From assembly GCA_029238125.1 (NCBI GenBank), contig JAQWGQ010000001.1, forward strand, positions 25,633 through 89,632: 64,000 nucleotides of DNA, written 5' to 3'. The stretch is from Flavobacteriaceae bacterium. GTDB taxonomy: Bacteria > Bacteroidota > Bacteroidia > Flavobacteriales > Flavobacteriaceae. Positions 19,816-30,025 of the stretch are shown piece after piece. Positions within the stretch are counted from its first letter, which is position 1. Each line of letters opens with the position of its first letter. A model generated the notes under the pieces. It saw nothing but the letters and a program-made list of their open reading frames with translations, had not been told where the DNA came from and did not search any database. The position numbers and the translations under genes were made by a program.

Positions 19816-20691
19816 ATGAAAACAGAAATCCTAGAATCGAAAACAACCCATGCGCCCAAGCCAAAATGGCTCCGTGTAAAACTCCCAACGGGAAAAAAAT
19901 ACACTGAACTCAGAGGTCTTGTCGATAAATATAATCTCCACACGATTTGTACATCGGGTAGCTGCCCGAATATGGGCGAGTGTTGGGGTGAAGGGACTGC
20001 AACATTTATGATTCTAGGAAACATCTGTACCCGATCTTGCGGGTTTTGTGGTGTGCAAACGGGCCGACCGGAAACGGTGGACTGGGCTGAACCTGAAAAA
20101 GTTGCACGATCCATCAAAATTATGAAAATCAAGCATGCGGTACTCACTTCTGTTGACCGTGATGACTTGCCCGACATGGGCTCTATCCTTTGGGCAGAAA
20201 CCGTACAAGCAGTCCGCAGATTGAATCCAGATACTACTATGGAAACATTGATTCCTGATTTTCAAGGGATTGAAAAACATATCGATCGTATCGTCAAAGT
20301 GATGCCCGAGGTCGTCTCACACAATATGGAAACCGTTCGCAGATTGACTCGCGAAGTCCGAATACAAGCCAAATACGATCAAAGCTTAGGTGTATTACGC
20401 TACCTCAAACAAGCAGGGGTTAGTCGAACCAAATCTGGCATTATGCTCGGTTTGGGTGAGACCGAGGAGGAAGTCAAGCAAACCATGCTCGACTTACGAG
20501 ATGCGAATGTTGATATCGTCACCATTGGACAATATCTCCAACCCTCTAAAAAACACCTCCCTGTGAAAGAATTTATCACACCTGACCAGTTTATGGTTTA
20601 TGAAGATTTTGGAAAAGAAATCGGCTTTAGACACGTCGAAAGCGGTGCGCTAGTTCGTTCCTCATACAAAGCGCACAAGCACATCGACTAA
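19816..20691 (+). CDS. lipA: Lipoyl synthase
   Basis: CTSGSCPNMGECW; radical SAM CTRSCGFCGV; SGIMLGLGET; RSSYKAH C-term. Confidence 0.97.
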   Translation: MKTEILESKTTHAPKPKWLRVKLPTGKKYTELRGLVDKYNLHTICTSGSCPNMGECWGEGTATFMILGNICTRSCGFCGVQTGRPETVDWAEPEKVARSIKIMKIKHAVLTSVDRDDLPDMGSILWAETVQAVRRLNPDTTMETLIPDFQGIEKHIDRIVKVMPEVVSHNMETVRRLTREVRIQAKYDQSLGVLRYLKQAGVSRTKSGIMLGLGETEEEVKQTMLDLRDANVDIVTIGQYLQPSKKHLPVKEFITPDQFMVYEDFGKEIGFRHVESGALVRSSYKAHKHID

Positions 20692-20693
20692 AC

Positions 20694-21707
20694 CTAAACA
20701 TTCTTTTTTCTTATTAAATGATTCGAAATGATTTCCTTGAATCGGTCTTCATCTGCTAAAAAACGAACAGAAATTGGTAAAAAATGTATTTCTTTTAGAA
20801 AAGGACTCAACCGAACATAGTCTTTTTCAGTGGTAAGGACTGGCAGCCTCAAAGACAATATGTTTTGACAATCCGAAGCTGAAAAAGAATGGTGATCTCC
20901 AAACTCCAGATGCTTATACTTTGCGCCAAGTTTATCTAGATAGTTTGTTAATGGTTTAGCATTGGCAATTCCAGTGACCAATACAAATGGGTTTTGAACA
21001 AAAGATTTAAGTTCCATTTGGTAAGCGCCATATACATTCGCATCATATTGAATACTCGTGAAAAAGAGATTTTGATGGGGATCTAACGCCAACTGATTGG
21101 TGTAATCTTCTCGCTCTTTTTTGGAGAGTGATTCTGGGCATTTGGTAACCACCACGAGATCTGCACGTTTTTTACCACGAGCAGATTCTCTCAAATTTCC
21201 AGCGGGTAAAACAAAATCCCGAAACCAAGGCGTTTCAAAGGGCGTTAAAAGAATTTGAAAAGATGGTTTTAGCTGACGATGTTGAAAGCCATCATCTAGA
21301 AAAATGGCATCCAATTGAGGGGACTTTTCCAGTAAACCTCGGATGCCTTCGGGTCGATTTTTGCAAACCGCAAATTGAACGTTCGGAAACTTTTGAAACA
21401 ACAGAAAGGGTTCATCGCCCAAATTTTCGATTGACGAAGCCGAATCCGCAATCAAAAAACCAGATGATTTTCGTTTGTACCCCCGACTTAAAACAGCCAA
21501 TGAAAAGCGATCTGAAAAATGATGGAGCAAATACGCAATCATTGGCGTTTTACCACTACCCCCAGTGATGAGATTTCCAGTCACAATGGTTGGAACATCA
21601 AACTGACTCTGGCGCAACCATTGCTTATCAAAAGCTGTATTGCGAACACGGGTCACAACGTCATATAGTAAACTGAGCGGAAACAAAGACTTCCTCAGAA
21701 GATTCAT
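20694..21707 (-). CDS. lpxK: Tetraacyldisaccharide 4'-kinase
   Basis: VTGNLITGGSGKTPMIAYLL P-loop; AIFLDDGFQHRQLKPSFQILL; TEKDYVRL. Confidence 0.95.
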   Translation of the reverse strand: MNLLRKSLFPLSLLYDVVTRVRNTAFDKQWLRQSQFDVPTIVTGNLITGGSGKTPMIAYLLHHFSDRFSLAVLSRGYKRKSSGFLIADSASSIENLGDEPFLLFQKFPNVQFAVCKNRPEGIRGLLEKSPQLDAIFLDDGFQHRQLKPSFQILLTPFETPWFRDFVLPAGNLRESARGKKRADLVVVTKCPESLSKKEREDYTNQLALDPHQNLFFTSIQYDANVYGAYQMELKSFVQNPFVLVTGIANAKPLTNYLDKLGAKYKHLEFGDHHSFSASDCQNILSLRLPVLTTEKDYVRLSPFLKEIHFLPISVRFLADEDRFKEIISNHLIRKKNV

Positions 21708-21742
21708 AAAACAAAATTATAACATTTATATTTGGGTTCGAT

Positions 21743-22837
21743 ATGAAGATTCATCAGATTACACAGATTCTTGTAGAATGGGCACCTCTCCACTATGCTG
21801 AGGATTTTGACAATGTAGGGTTGCTTGTTGGAAATCCAAATGATGAGGTCGACGGGATACTCGTTACCCATGACTGTTTGGAGGGAGTGGTTGATGAAGC
21901 CATTGAGAGAGGTTGCAATCTCATTGTTTGTTTTCATCCGATTCTGTTTAAAGGACTCAAAAGGTTTACGGGAAACTCTCATGTGGTGAGAGCTGTTCGA
22001 AAAGCAATCAAAAACGATGTGGCCATCTACGCCATTCACACCGCTTTGGACAATCAGGCGCATGGCGTTAGCTTAGGGTTGAGCCAAGCATTGGGACTCA
22101 CCAACACCTCCGTGCTGATGCCAAAAGAGAATACAGTAAAGAAATTGAATTTTTATGTTCCCCAAGCACAAGCAGATCTCATTCGAAATGCCCTGTTTGC
22201 TACTGGTGCTGGAAAGCTGGGTAATTACGATGAGTGTAGTTTTTCTTCGGACGGGGAAGGAAGTTTTCGTCCATCGAAAAACAGTACGCCTTATGTCGGC
22301 AAAAAAGGGGAACGACATATCGAGGGCGAGGTACAAATTCAGATGGTGTTTCAAAAGCATTTAGAATCTCATATCATTAAAGCACTTCTTGCCAACCATC
22401 CATATGAGGAAGTTGCTTATGAAATAAGTTCGTTAGCAAACCCCAACCAAAATTTGGGAATGGGAATGATCGGGGTTTTACCGAAAATTATGAAGCCCGA
22501 TGCTTTTTTGAATTTTGTCAAAGATATCCTTGGAACTCCTACCCTACGCCACAGTCATTTGGGTAAAAACACAATAGAACGCGTGGCTGTACTCGGTGGA
22601 TCTGGGAGCTTTGCGATTCAAGCTGCGAAAAGCAAAAAAGCAGATGCCTATATCACGGCAGATCTGAAATATCACGATTTTTATGAAGGAAATCAAACTT
22701 TCTTACTTGTGGACGCTGGTCATTACGAAACAGAGCAGCACACAAAAAAGTTAATCCTTAACCATCTTACAGAAAAATTACCTAATTTTGCCATTCTTTT
22801 ATCGGAAGTAGATACAAATCCAATAAAATATATGTAA
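21743..22837 (+). CDS. Nif3-like dinuclear metal center hexameric protein
   Basis: APLHYAEDFDNVGLLVG, CFHPILFKGLKR, YAIHTALDN, ITADLKYHDF, LVDAGHYETE. Confidence 0.93.
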   Translation: MKIHQITQILVEWAPLHYAEDFDNVGLLVGNPNDEVDGILVTHDCLEGVVDEAIERGCNLIVCFHPILFKGLKRFTGNSHVVRAVRKAIKNDVAIYAIHTALDNQAHGVSLGLSQALGLTNTSVLMPKENTVKKLNFYVPQAQADLIRNALFATGAGKLGNYDECSFSSDGEGSFRPSKNSTPYVGKKGERHIEGEVQIQMVFQKHLESHIIKALLANHPYEEVAYEISSLANPNQNLGMGMIGVLPKIMKPDAFLNFVKDILGTPTLRHSHLGKNTIERVAVLGGSGSFAIQAAKSKKADAYITADLKYHDFYEGNQTFLLVDAGHYETEQHTKKLILNHLTEKLPNFAILLSEVDTNPIKYM

Positions 22838-22839
22838 GC

Positions 22840-23616
22840 ATGGCAAAAAAAACTGAGATTTCTGTAGAAGAGCGTCTACGTGCGCTTTACGATTTACAAC
22901 TTATCGACGCACAAATTGACAAAATTCGAAGCGTTCGTGGTGAACTCCCTCTTGAAGTAGAGGATTTAGAAGACGATGTCGCTGGATTAACCAAACGTGT
23001 TGAAAATACCAATACAGAAATCAAGGCCTATGGCGATGAGATCAAGGTGAAAAAAAATGCCATTGAAACCTCAAAAGGATTGATCAAAAAATACAAAGAG
23101 CAACAAGAGAATGTTCGTAACAATCGCGCTTATGAATCTTTAAATAAAGAAATTGAGTTTCAAGAACTTGAGATTCAACTTTCCGATAAGCAGATTAATC
23201 AACTCAAAGAATTAATCGAAAAAAAGAAAGAAGAGTTGACACAAGCAGAGGAGAAGCTCGGAGTAAGAGAAAACCATCTCAAACACAAAAAAGAGGAACT
23301 CGACGCAATCTTAGCAGAAACACAAAAAGAAGAGGACTTGCTTCTTAAAAAATCAGCAGAATTTGAAAAGAAAGTAGAAGAGCGTTTAGTAACTGCTTAT
23401 AAAAGGATTCGATCTTCTGTTCGAAACGGATTAGCAGTTGTACCTATTGAACGTGGCGCTTCAGCGGGTTCTTTCTTTACCATTCCACCACAAGTCCAGC
23501 TTGAAATCGCCTCTCGGAAAAAAATAATTACCGATGAGCATAGCGGGCGTATCCTCGTCGATGCAGAGCTTGCTCAAGAAGAGCAAGAGAAAATACAAGC
23601 TTTATTTAGATCGTAA
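22840..23616 (+). CDS. Coiled-coil protein of the C4 zinc-ribbon (zf-RING_7/CdsZ-like) family, lacking the cysteines
   Basis: Long coiled coil then VPIERGASAGSFFTIPPQVQLEIASRKKIITDEHSGRILVD; follows the Nif3 gene as usual for this family. Confidence 0.8.
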   Translation: MAKKTEISVEERLRALYDLQLIDAQIDKIRSVRGELPLEVEDLEDDVAGLTKRVENTNTEIKAYGDEIKVKKNAIETSKGLIKKYKEQQENVRNNRAYESLNKEIEFQELEIQLSDKQINQLKELIEKKKEELTQAEEKLGVRENHLKHKKEELDAILAETQKEEDLLLKKSAEFEKKVEERLVTAYKRIRSSVRNGLAVVPIERGASAGSFFTIPPQVQLEIASRKKIITDEHSGRILVDAELAQEEQEKIQALFRS

Positions 23617-23669
23617 ACCAATTCTATTTGTTTTTTTGTAACAAAACAGAAGGTTTTTGTTACATTTGA

Positions 23670-23687
23670 TAGACAAAACATTGTCTA
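23670..23687 (+). promoter_or_regulatory. Perfect 7-bp inverted repeat in pckA leader
   Basis: TAGACAA-aaca-TTGTCTA immediately after TACATTTG (23661-23668) and upstream of pckA. Confidence 0.5.
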
Positions 23688-23712
23688 AACTTGTTAGCCT
23701 AAAATGCTCTAT

Positions 23713-25314
23713 ATGTCAATCCCCCAACCCATACAGATTTGGACAAACCAAGACCAAATCATTTCAGCATACCACCAATTAAGTACTGATGAACTCACTA
23801 AAAAAACAGTCGAAAACAAACAAGGGACAATCAGTGATACTGGTGCGCTCATTGTACATACAGGAAAATTCACCGGTCGCTCACCAAAAGATCGGTATCT
23901 AGTCAAAGACAAAATAACTTCTGAACGAGTTTGGTGGGGAGATGTCAATATTCCATTGTCACCCCAAGATTTTGATTCTCTCTATAAGAAAATGATGGTA
24001 TATCTGACAAGCAAAACCCTATTTGCAAGGGACGTGTTTGCAGGCGCTGACAAACGATATCGAATTGGCATAAGAATATTCAATGAGACACCCTGGGCCA
24101 ATCTTTTTGTCCGCAATATGTTTATTCAGCCTGACGAGAAGGAGTTGAAAAACTTTAAACACGACTGGCTTGTACTGAACATTCCTAGTTTTAAGGCCGA
24201 TCCAAAAATTGACCATACAAGACAGTCCAACTTTACCATTGTCAACTTTTCCAAAAAAATTATCCTTATTGGTGGTAGTGGATATACCGGAGAAATCAAA
24301 AAATCTATATTTTCAGTGCTGAATTACACCTTACCCACAACAGAAAATGTGTTGCCCATGCACTGCTCTGCCAATGTGGACGCTGATGGAACTACTGCTT
24401 TATTTTTTGGGCTTTCTGGAACCGGAAAAACAACGCTATCCGCAGACGCAAAGCGTCGATTGATTGGGGACGATGAGCACGGTTGGACTCCAGACAATAA
24501 AGTTTATAATTTTGAAGGGGGTTGCTATGCCAAGGTCATCGATTTGTCAAGACAAAAAGAGCCCGATATTTTTGATGCAATCAAAAAAGGTGCTTTACTT
24601 GAAAATGTCATCTCAGATGATAACGGACATGTTGATTACAGCGATACAACCATCACACAAAACACACGAGTTAGTTATCCTTTGGATCACATTTCCAACA
24701 CCGCAACACCATCTATCGGAGAGCAAACCAAACATCTCTTTTTCTTAACGGCTGATGCCTTTGGCGTACTTCCTCCGATTACCATGCTAAATCCCTATCA
24801 GGCCGCCTATCATTTTATTTCTGGGTACACCGCTAAAATTGGAGGAACAGAAGAGGGAATTCAAAAACCACAACCCTCTTTTTCAGCTTGCTTTGGCGCG
24901 CCATTTATGCCCCTTCACCCTGGGACTTATGCTAGTCTTTTGGCAAAAAAAATTGAAGAAAACGAGATTTCTGTTTGGCTCGTCAATACGGGATGGACTG
25001 GCGGTCCTTACGGCGTTGGGCATCGCATTCTTTTACAACACACCCGAGCGATGATTGAGGCTGCTCGAACACGTCTTCTCAATCCAAACTACAGCTATAC
25101 AGACTATCATGTCCACTCTGTATTTGGCATTGCTCAACCCAGAACATGCCCGGGAGTCCCTGATTCGATTTTAAGTCCTCGGCAAACTTGGAATGACGAT
25201 GAGGCATTTTACAAGCAAGCGCATAAGCTCGCAAGGGCTTTTCACAGTAACTTTAAGCAATTTGAAGACAAGGTCTCAAAAGAGATTTTGAGTGGTGCTC
25301 CCCAATTTAGGTAA
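23713..25314 (+). CDS. pckA: Phosphoenolpyruvate carboxykinase (ATP)
   Basis: HTGKFTGRSPKDRYLVKD, FFGLSGTGKTTLSAD, LIGDDEHGW, NTGWTGGPYGVG. Possible start 23704. Confidence 0.97.
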   Translation: MSIPQPIQIWTNQDQIISAYHQLSTDELTKKTVENKQGTISDTGALIVHTGKFTGRSPKDRYLVKDKITSERVWWGDVNIPLSPQDFDSLYKKMMVYLTSKTLFARDVFAGADKRYRIGIRIFNETPWANLFVRNMFIQPDEKELKNFKHDWLVLNIPSFKADPKIDHTRQSNFTIVNFSKKIILIGGSGYTGEIKKSIFSVLNYTLPTTENVLPMHCSANVDADGTTALFFGLSGTGKTTLSADAKRRLIGDDEHGWTPDNKVYNFEGGCYAKVIDLSRQKEPDIFDAIKKGALLENVISDDNGHVDYSDTTITQNTRVSYPLDHISNTATPSIGEQTKHLFFLTADAFGVLPPITMLNPYQAAYHFISGYTAKIGGTEEGIQKPQPSFSACFGAPFMPLHPGTYASLLAKKIEENEISVWLVNTGWTGGPYGVGHRILLQHTRAMIEAARTRLLNPNYSYTDYHVHSVFGIAQPRTCPGVPDSILSPRQTWNDDEAFYKQAHKLARAFHSNFKQFEDKVSKEILSGAPQFR

Positions 25315-27217
25315 AAGCTCTGCTTTTTGCATAGTCCACAAACCACTTTATCGAATCGGGATTTCGTAAAGAATCCAATCGAAAAACATTGTTAATTGAT
25401 ACGCCCATCAATAATCGCTTGATGGGAATTTCAACTTTTTTCCCACTTAAGGTATACGGGATATCTGGAACACGAATAATGTGGTCAGGCACGTGTCGCG
25501 GAGAGCATTGTTCCCTGAGATGAGCTCTAATTTCTTTTTCATCGATTTTGGCCTGTGCCACTACAAACAAAAGCAAAGAATCCTGTTTGCCGTCGGTGAG
25601 ATGAACTACAAGACTGTCTTTAAGATTTTTGTGCGTATTTAGCGTATTGTAGATCTCTGCTGTTCCGATACGAACACCATGTCGGTTAAGGGTAGCATCA
25701 GAGCGTCCATGAATGATAAAACTTCCTGTATCGTTTTCGGTTGCCCAATCACCGTGATTCCAAACTTGTGGATACACCCCATAGTAGCTCGCTCGCATCA
25801 ATCGATTGTCCTGATCAGCCCACAAACCTATCGGCATGGATAAGAATGGTTTTGACAGTACCAATTCGCCCGCTTGATTGAGAATTTTATCGCCAAGCGT
25901 GTTCCACACTTCGACTGGAGCGCCGAGCATTTTACATTGGATTTCTCCAGGAATGACTTTCATTTCGGGGTGACCTCCAACAAAAGCGGTACAAAGGTCT
26001 GTTCCACCACTCAGGGAAATCACCTGCGCGTTGGGAAAGCGATGTTGTAATACTCGGCAAGTATCTGGAGACATTGGAGAGCCCGTTGAACCAATCGTTT
26101 TGAGATGTTGGAAATCGAGTGTTTTAATCCCCGGAAAACCTTGATCTGCCTGATACTGAAAATAGACGGCACCATGTCCAAAATGATTGATCCTTGCTTG
26201 ATGGGCAAAATCCCATAGTATGGATTCCTTTGGGTAATTTGGTGCACCATTGTACAAACAAAGCGTGGCACCACACAACAAACTCGACAAAGCATAATTC
26301 CACATCATCCATCCTGTGGTGGAATTCCAAAAATATCGATCACCTTCGCAAACATCTTGATGAATCGCGAGTGACTTTTGATGCTCCAGAATCATCGCTC
26401 CTGTACCATGAACAATCGCTTTTGGCTTTCCTGTTGTGCCTGAGGAAAACAAGACCCAAATCGGATCAGAAAAAGACACTGGAGTCAGATGAAGTTCGTT
26501 ATCATTTGCATCGGTATTGTTAAAAGAATTGGATTCACAGAGGTCTATAAACCCAGTGTTTTTCAGACCCTCTTGCAAGGCGGCAGCTCTTTGGCTGATA
26601 TCAAATTGTTTGCCTTTGTAGCTGTAGCGCGAATGCACAAAAAGGACTTTGGGCTGCAATTGTGAAAAACGATCAAGGACAGCATCGGAGCCGAAATCGG
26701 GTGAACAAGAAGACCAAACTGCACCCAAACCATTGACAGCCAAAAAGGCAGCAATCGTTTCAGGAGTATTGACACAGTAGGCCGCTACACAATCTCCTTT
26801 TTGAACACCCAAGGCAAGAAGCTGTTGCTGGATGTGAACTGTTTTGTTTTGCAGAGCTTGCCAACTGATTTCTGTCAGTGGGTCGGATTCGCTTTGATAA
26901 ATTAGAGCTGGTCGATCATTTGAAAATTGAGAAAAAACATGCTTTGCATAGCTAATCTCTGCCCCCGTAAACCAATTGGTTTCCCAAAGGTTTTCAGAAA
27001 GATTCATCACTGATGAAAAGGGCTTATCAAATGAAATGGAAAAAAATCGACAAATCGATTCCCAAAACGCAGCTTGATGGGTTACACTCCAAGTATGAAG
27101 TTCTTGATAGTCAGAAAAAAAAAGTTGGTTCTCCTGTTGTAGGAATTGAATATATCGTTTGTAATTCGTCAATTTGATTTTGGACATCATGAAACTAAAG
27201 TAAGTAAATAGCTTCAA
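25307..27217 (-). CDS. Acetoacetate--CoA ligase
   Basis: WVLFSSGTTGKPKAIVHG AMP-binding motif; TGWMMWN; SLSGGTDLCTAFVGG; about 636 aa. True start may be internal (MSKIKL). Confidence 0.92.
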   Translation of the reverse strand: MKLFTYFSFMMSKIKLTNYKRYIQFLQQENQLFFSDYQELHTWSVTHQAAFWESICRFFSISFDKPFSSVMNLSENLWETNWFTGAEISYAKHVFSQFSNDRPALIYQSESDPLTEISWQALQNKTVHIQQQLLALGVQKGDCVAAYCVNTPETIAAFLAVNGLGAVWSSCSPDFGSDAVLDRFSQLQPKVLFVHSRYSYKGKQFDISQRAAALQEGLKNTGFIDLCESNSFNNTDANDNELHLTPVSFSDPIWVLFSSGTTGKPKAIVHGTGAMILEHQKSLAIHQDVCEGDRYFWNSTTGWMMWNYALSSLLCGATLCLYNGAPNYPKESILWDFAHQARINHFGHGAVYFQYQADQGFPGIKTLDFQHLKTIGSTGSPMSPDTCRVLQHRFPNAQVISLSGGTDLCTAFVGGHPEMKVIPGEIQCKMLGAPVEVWNTLGDKILNQAGELVLSKPFLSMPIGLWADQDNRLMRASYYGVYPQVWNHGDWATENDTGSFIIHGRSDATLNRHGVRIGTAEIYNTLNTHKNLKDSLVVHLTDGKQDSLLLFVVAQAKIDEKEIRAHLREQCSPRHVPDHIIRVPDIPYTLSGKKVEIPIKRLLMGVSINNVFRLDSLRNPDSIKWFVDYAKSRAFT

Positions 27218-27393
27218 TTCAAAAAGGTTTAAACACTCTTTTATAACCCTAAGAAAATACCATACTTTTACAGTAATAAATAAATTTTAAAGTTTGCACA
27301 CAGACAATTTTGAATGAAAACGAACGTGTTGTGTATGCGCATTAAAAAGAGTGTGCCCTCTTTTTTAATAGGAATTTTCCAACAAACGGGCTA

Positions 27394-28188
27394 ATGAAAA
27401 ATATGTTGAAACAAAAAAAGGTAATTGTATCCTTAACTTCTTTTCCAGCTGCAATACCCTATGCTAAAGATGCGATTAATTCTATTTTAGCAGGTAATAC
27501 TTTGCCCGATAAAGTGGTTCTATATCTTACGTTTTCACAATTCAAAGGCAGTAAAATTCCCATACAACTTATGGATTTAGCTAACAATAACCCGTTGTTT
27601 GAAATTAAGGATTATAATGAAGATATTCGTTCATATCGAAAATTGATTCCGGCACTAAAAGATTTTCCAAACGATATAATCGTGACGATCGATGATGATG
27701 TAAGGTATCATAAAAATATGTTGCGAGACTTACTTTACCTTCATCAACAAATTCCAGATGTTATTATTGCCAATAGAGCCAAAAAAATAAAACTGAATGC
27801 ACCCTATCGTCAATGGAAAAAATATCGTTGGTATCATTTTTTTTCAAATAGACTAAATTATAGTTTTAAAAATATACAAACAGGTGTTGGAGGTGTTTTG
27901 TATCCCCCAAATTCTTTGAATAAGAAAATGCTTGATACCGATTTATTTACAGAAGTAGCACCGACAACTGACGATATATGGTTTTGGGCTGCAGCAGTAG
28001 CTAATGGAACATATATTCTTCCTTTTCCTTTTGGGAAACACAACAAACCTCGAGGATTAAAAAAACCGAAAAACTTATCATTAAAAACCGTTAATTTTAA
28101 AACAGGTACTGACTTGAATCGTATTGGGCTTGAAAAAATACTCAAAAAATATAGTACAATAAGGGAAAGAATTGAAAATGAAAAGTGA
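27394..28188 (+). CDS. Glycosyltransferase with DDD motif (copy A)
   Basis: VIVSLTSFPAAIPYAKDAINSIL...DFPNDIIVTIDDDVRYHKNML...TDDIWFWAAAV. Confidence 0.75.
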   Translation: MKNMLKQKKVIVSLTSFPAAIPYAKDAINSILAGNTLPDKVVLYLTFSQFKGSKIPIQLMDLANNNPLFEIKDYNEDIRSYRKLIPALKDFPNDIIVTIDDDVRYHKNMLRDLLYLHQQIPDVIIANRAKKIKLNAPYRQWKKYRWYHFFSNRLNYSFKNIQTGVGGVLYPPNSLNKKMLDTDLFTEVAPTTDDIWFWAAAVANGTYILPFPFGKHNKPRGLKKPKNLSLKTVNFKTGTDLNRIGLEKILKKYSTIRERIENEK

Positions 28189-29128
28189 TACCCCCAGTAT
28201 TGACTTAGTTTATATGTGGGTAGATGGCAACGACCCCAAATGGCAGGCAAAGCGCAATGCCGTTTTTGGAAGGAAAGTGAAAAACTCATCATCAAATTTC
28301 AATGGTCGCTATGCCAACAACGATGAGTTAAAATACAGCTTGCGTTCTGTTGAAAGATATGCTCCATGGTTTAGGAAAATATTTATTGTTACTGACGATC
28401 AAACGCCAGAGTGGTTGGATATTGAAAACCCTAAAATTAAAATTATAGACCATAAAGAAATTTTACCACATGAAAGTTTACCATGTTTTAATGCAAGTGT
28501 AATAGAGCATTTTTTGCATAGAATACCTGATCTTTCAGAGCATTTTCTTTTTTCTAATGACGATACTTTTTTTAATAAAACAGTTATACCGACTGATTTT
28601 TTTGCTGTAGACGGATTACCTATAGTAAGGCTTAGCCGAAAGCCGTTCAGAAGATTGCGTTGGTATTTTAGAAAGAATATTTTAAAAAAACCACATAAAC
28701 TATACAGTACAGCAGTATTTAATGCTGCTGAGTTGGTGAAACATAAATTTGGAAATTTTTATAACGGATTACCGCATCATAATATAGATAGTTATTTAAA
28801 AAGCGACTGTATACGTGTTGCAGAGCAAATTTTTAAAAATGAAATTGACTCAATGAAAATCAATCATTTTCGAAGTGTAAACGATACTCACCGTGCGATA
28901 TATTCTTACGTTGCTTTAGCTGAAAAGCGTGGACACTTACAATATGTTTCAAGCAAAGAATCCCTGCACATTCATATTCAAAAAGACAGTCATTTTGAAA
29001 AACTTAAAAAATTTAACCCCACATTTTTTTGTATGAATGATACTGAATATGCTGATGATAACGACCGCATGAAGTTAAAAATATGGTTGAACACCCGCTT
29101 TCCTGAAAAATCAGAGTTTGAGAAGTGA
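28172..29128 (+). CDS. Stealth-family sugar-phosphotransferase (copy A)
   Basis: CR1 IDLVYMWVDGNDPKWQ; CR2 DELKYSLRSVERYAPWFRKIFIVTDDQTPEWL; CR4-like FFCMNDTEYADD...LNTRFPEKSEFEK. Confidence 0.9.
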   Translation: MKMKSDTPSIDLVYMWVDGNDPKWQAKRNAVFGRKVKNSSSNFNGRYANNDELKYSLRSVERYAPWFRKIFIVTDDQTPEWLDIENPKIKIIDHKEILPHESLPCFNASVIEHFLHRIPDLSEHFLFSNDDTFFNKTVIPTDFFAVDGLPIVRLSRKPFRRLRWYFRKNILKKPHKLYSTAVFNAAELVKHKFGNFYNGLPHHNIDSYLKSDCIRVAEQIFKNEIDSMKINHFRSVNDTHRAIYSYVALAEKRGHLQYVSSKESLHIHIQKDSHFEKLKKFNPTFFCMNDTEYADDNDRMKLKIWLNTRFPEKSEFEK

Positions 29129-29225
29129 AAGAAATACTTAAAAATTTGTTATCGACATGTGTGGCACTCAATATATCTTACAATGACCAGTATAAATTTT
29201 CTTTCCTTAGTTGAAGATACAGCTT

Positions 29226-30017
29226 TTATATCTGAGATGAATATTTACTTTCAAATCGCTTTTTAATTGTTGGGTATTTTTTTATGATACTTTCAAAAAC
29301 TGTGCGGTTCACATCAATATTTGAAAACACATTCGTGCTTCTTAAAGAAACTTTTGAGGGTTTTCCAAGGTCGGGTTGACGCCAAAAACCAAATGGTACA
29401 GGCGCTATTTTGATTCCCTTTGCAACTGCTGCAGCCCAAAACCATATATCGTCTACAGTTGGTGCCAACTGCAGAAACAAATCAGGTTTTAGCATTTCTT
29501 CGGATAACGAATGGGGTGGATATAATACCCCACCAACTCCGTTTTGTAAATTTCTATAACTTGGTTTGAAACTGCGTGTCAATAGACTAATACGCTTATA
29601 GCATTTCCATTTTCTATACCTCGAATTCAACTTTATACGTCTTACCCGATGTCCAATGATCGCATTGGGATATTTCTTGTGACGGCTCAATAAGTGCTTT
29701 AGCATATTCTTATGATAACGTACATCGTCATCGATCGTTATTATAATGTCATTTGGAAAATCTTGTATTGCTGGAATTAACTTGGTGTATGAGAGAATAA
29801 CCTGATTGTAAAATCTAACTTCAAAAATTGAATTTAGAGTTGATAAATCTTGAAGGTCTGATGGGATTTTGCCACTAGGAAACTGTTGAGCCGTCAAGTA
29901 AAGCACTATTTTATCTGGAAGAACCGACCCTTCCAAAATAGACCGTATTGCTTGAACGGCGAAGGGCAATGCCTGAGGAAAAGTAGTTAAGGAAACAATG
30001 ATTTGCTCTTTTTGCAT
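29226..30017 (-). CDS. Glycosyltransferase with DDD motif (copy B, paralog of 27394-28188)
   Basis: IIVSLTTFPQALPFAVQAIRSIL...DFPNDIIITIDDDVRYHKNML...VDDIWFWAAAVAKG; extensive similarity to copy A. Confidence 0.75.
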   Translation of the reverse strand: MQKEQIIVSLTTFPQALPFAVQAIRSILEGSVLPDKIVLYLTAQQFPSGKIPSDLQDLSTLNSIFEVRFYNQVILSYTKLIPAIQDFPNDIIITIDDDVRYHKNMLKHLLSRHKKYPNAIIGHRVRRIKLNSRYRKWKCYKRISLLTRSFKPSYRNLQNGVGGVLYPPHSLSEEMLKPDLFLQLAPTVDDIWFWAAAVAKGIKIAPVPFGFWRQPDLGKPSKVSLRSTNVFSNIDVNRTVFESIIKKYPTIKKRFESKYSSQI

Positions 30018-30025
30018 GGTGCAAT

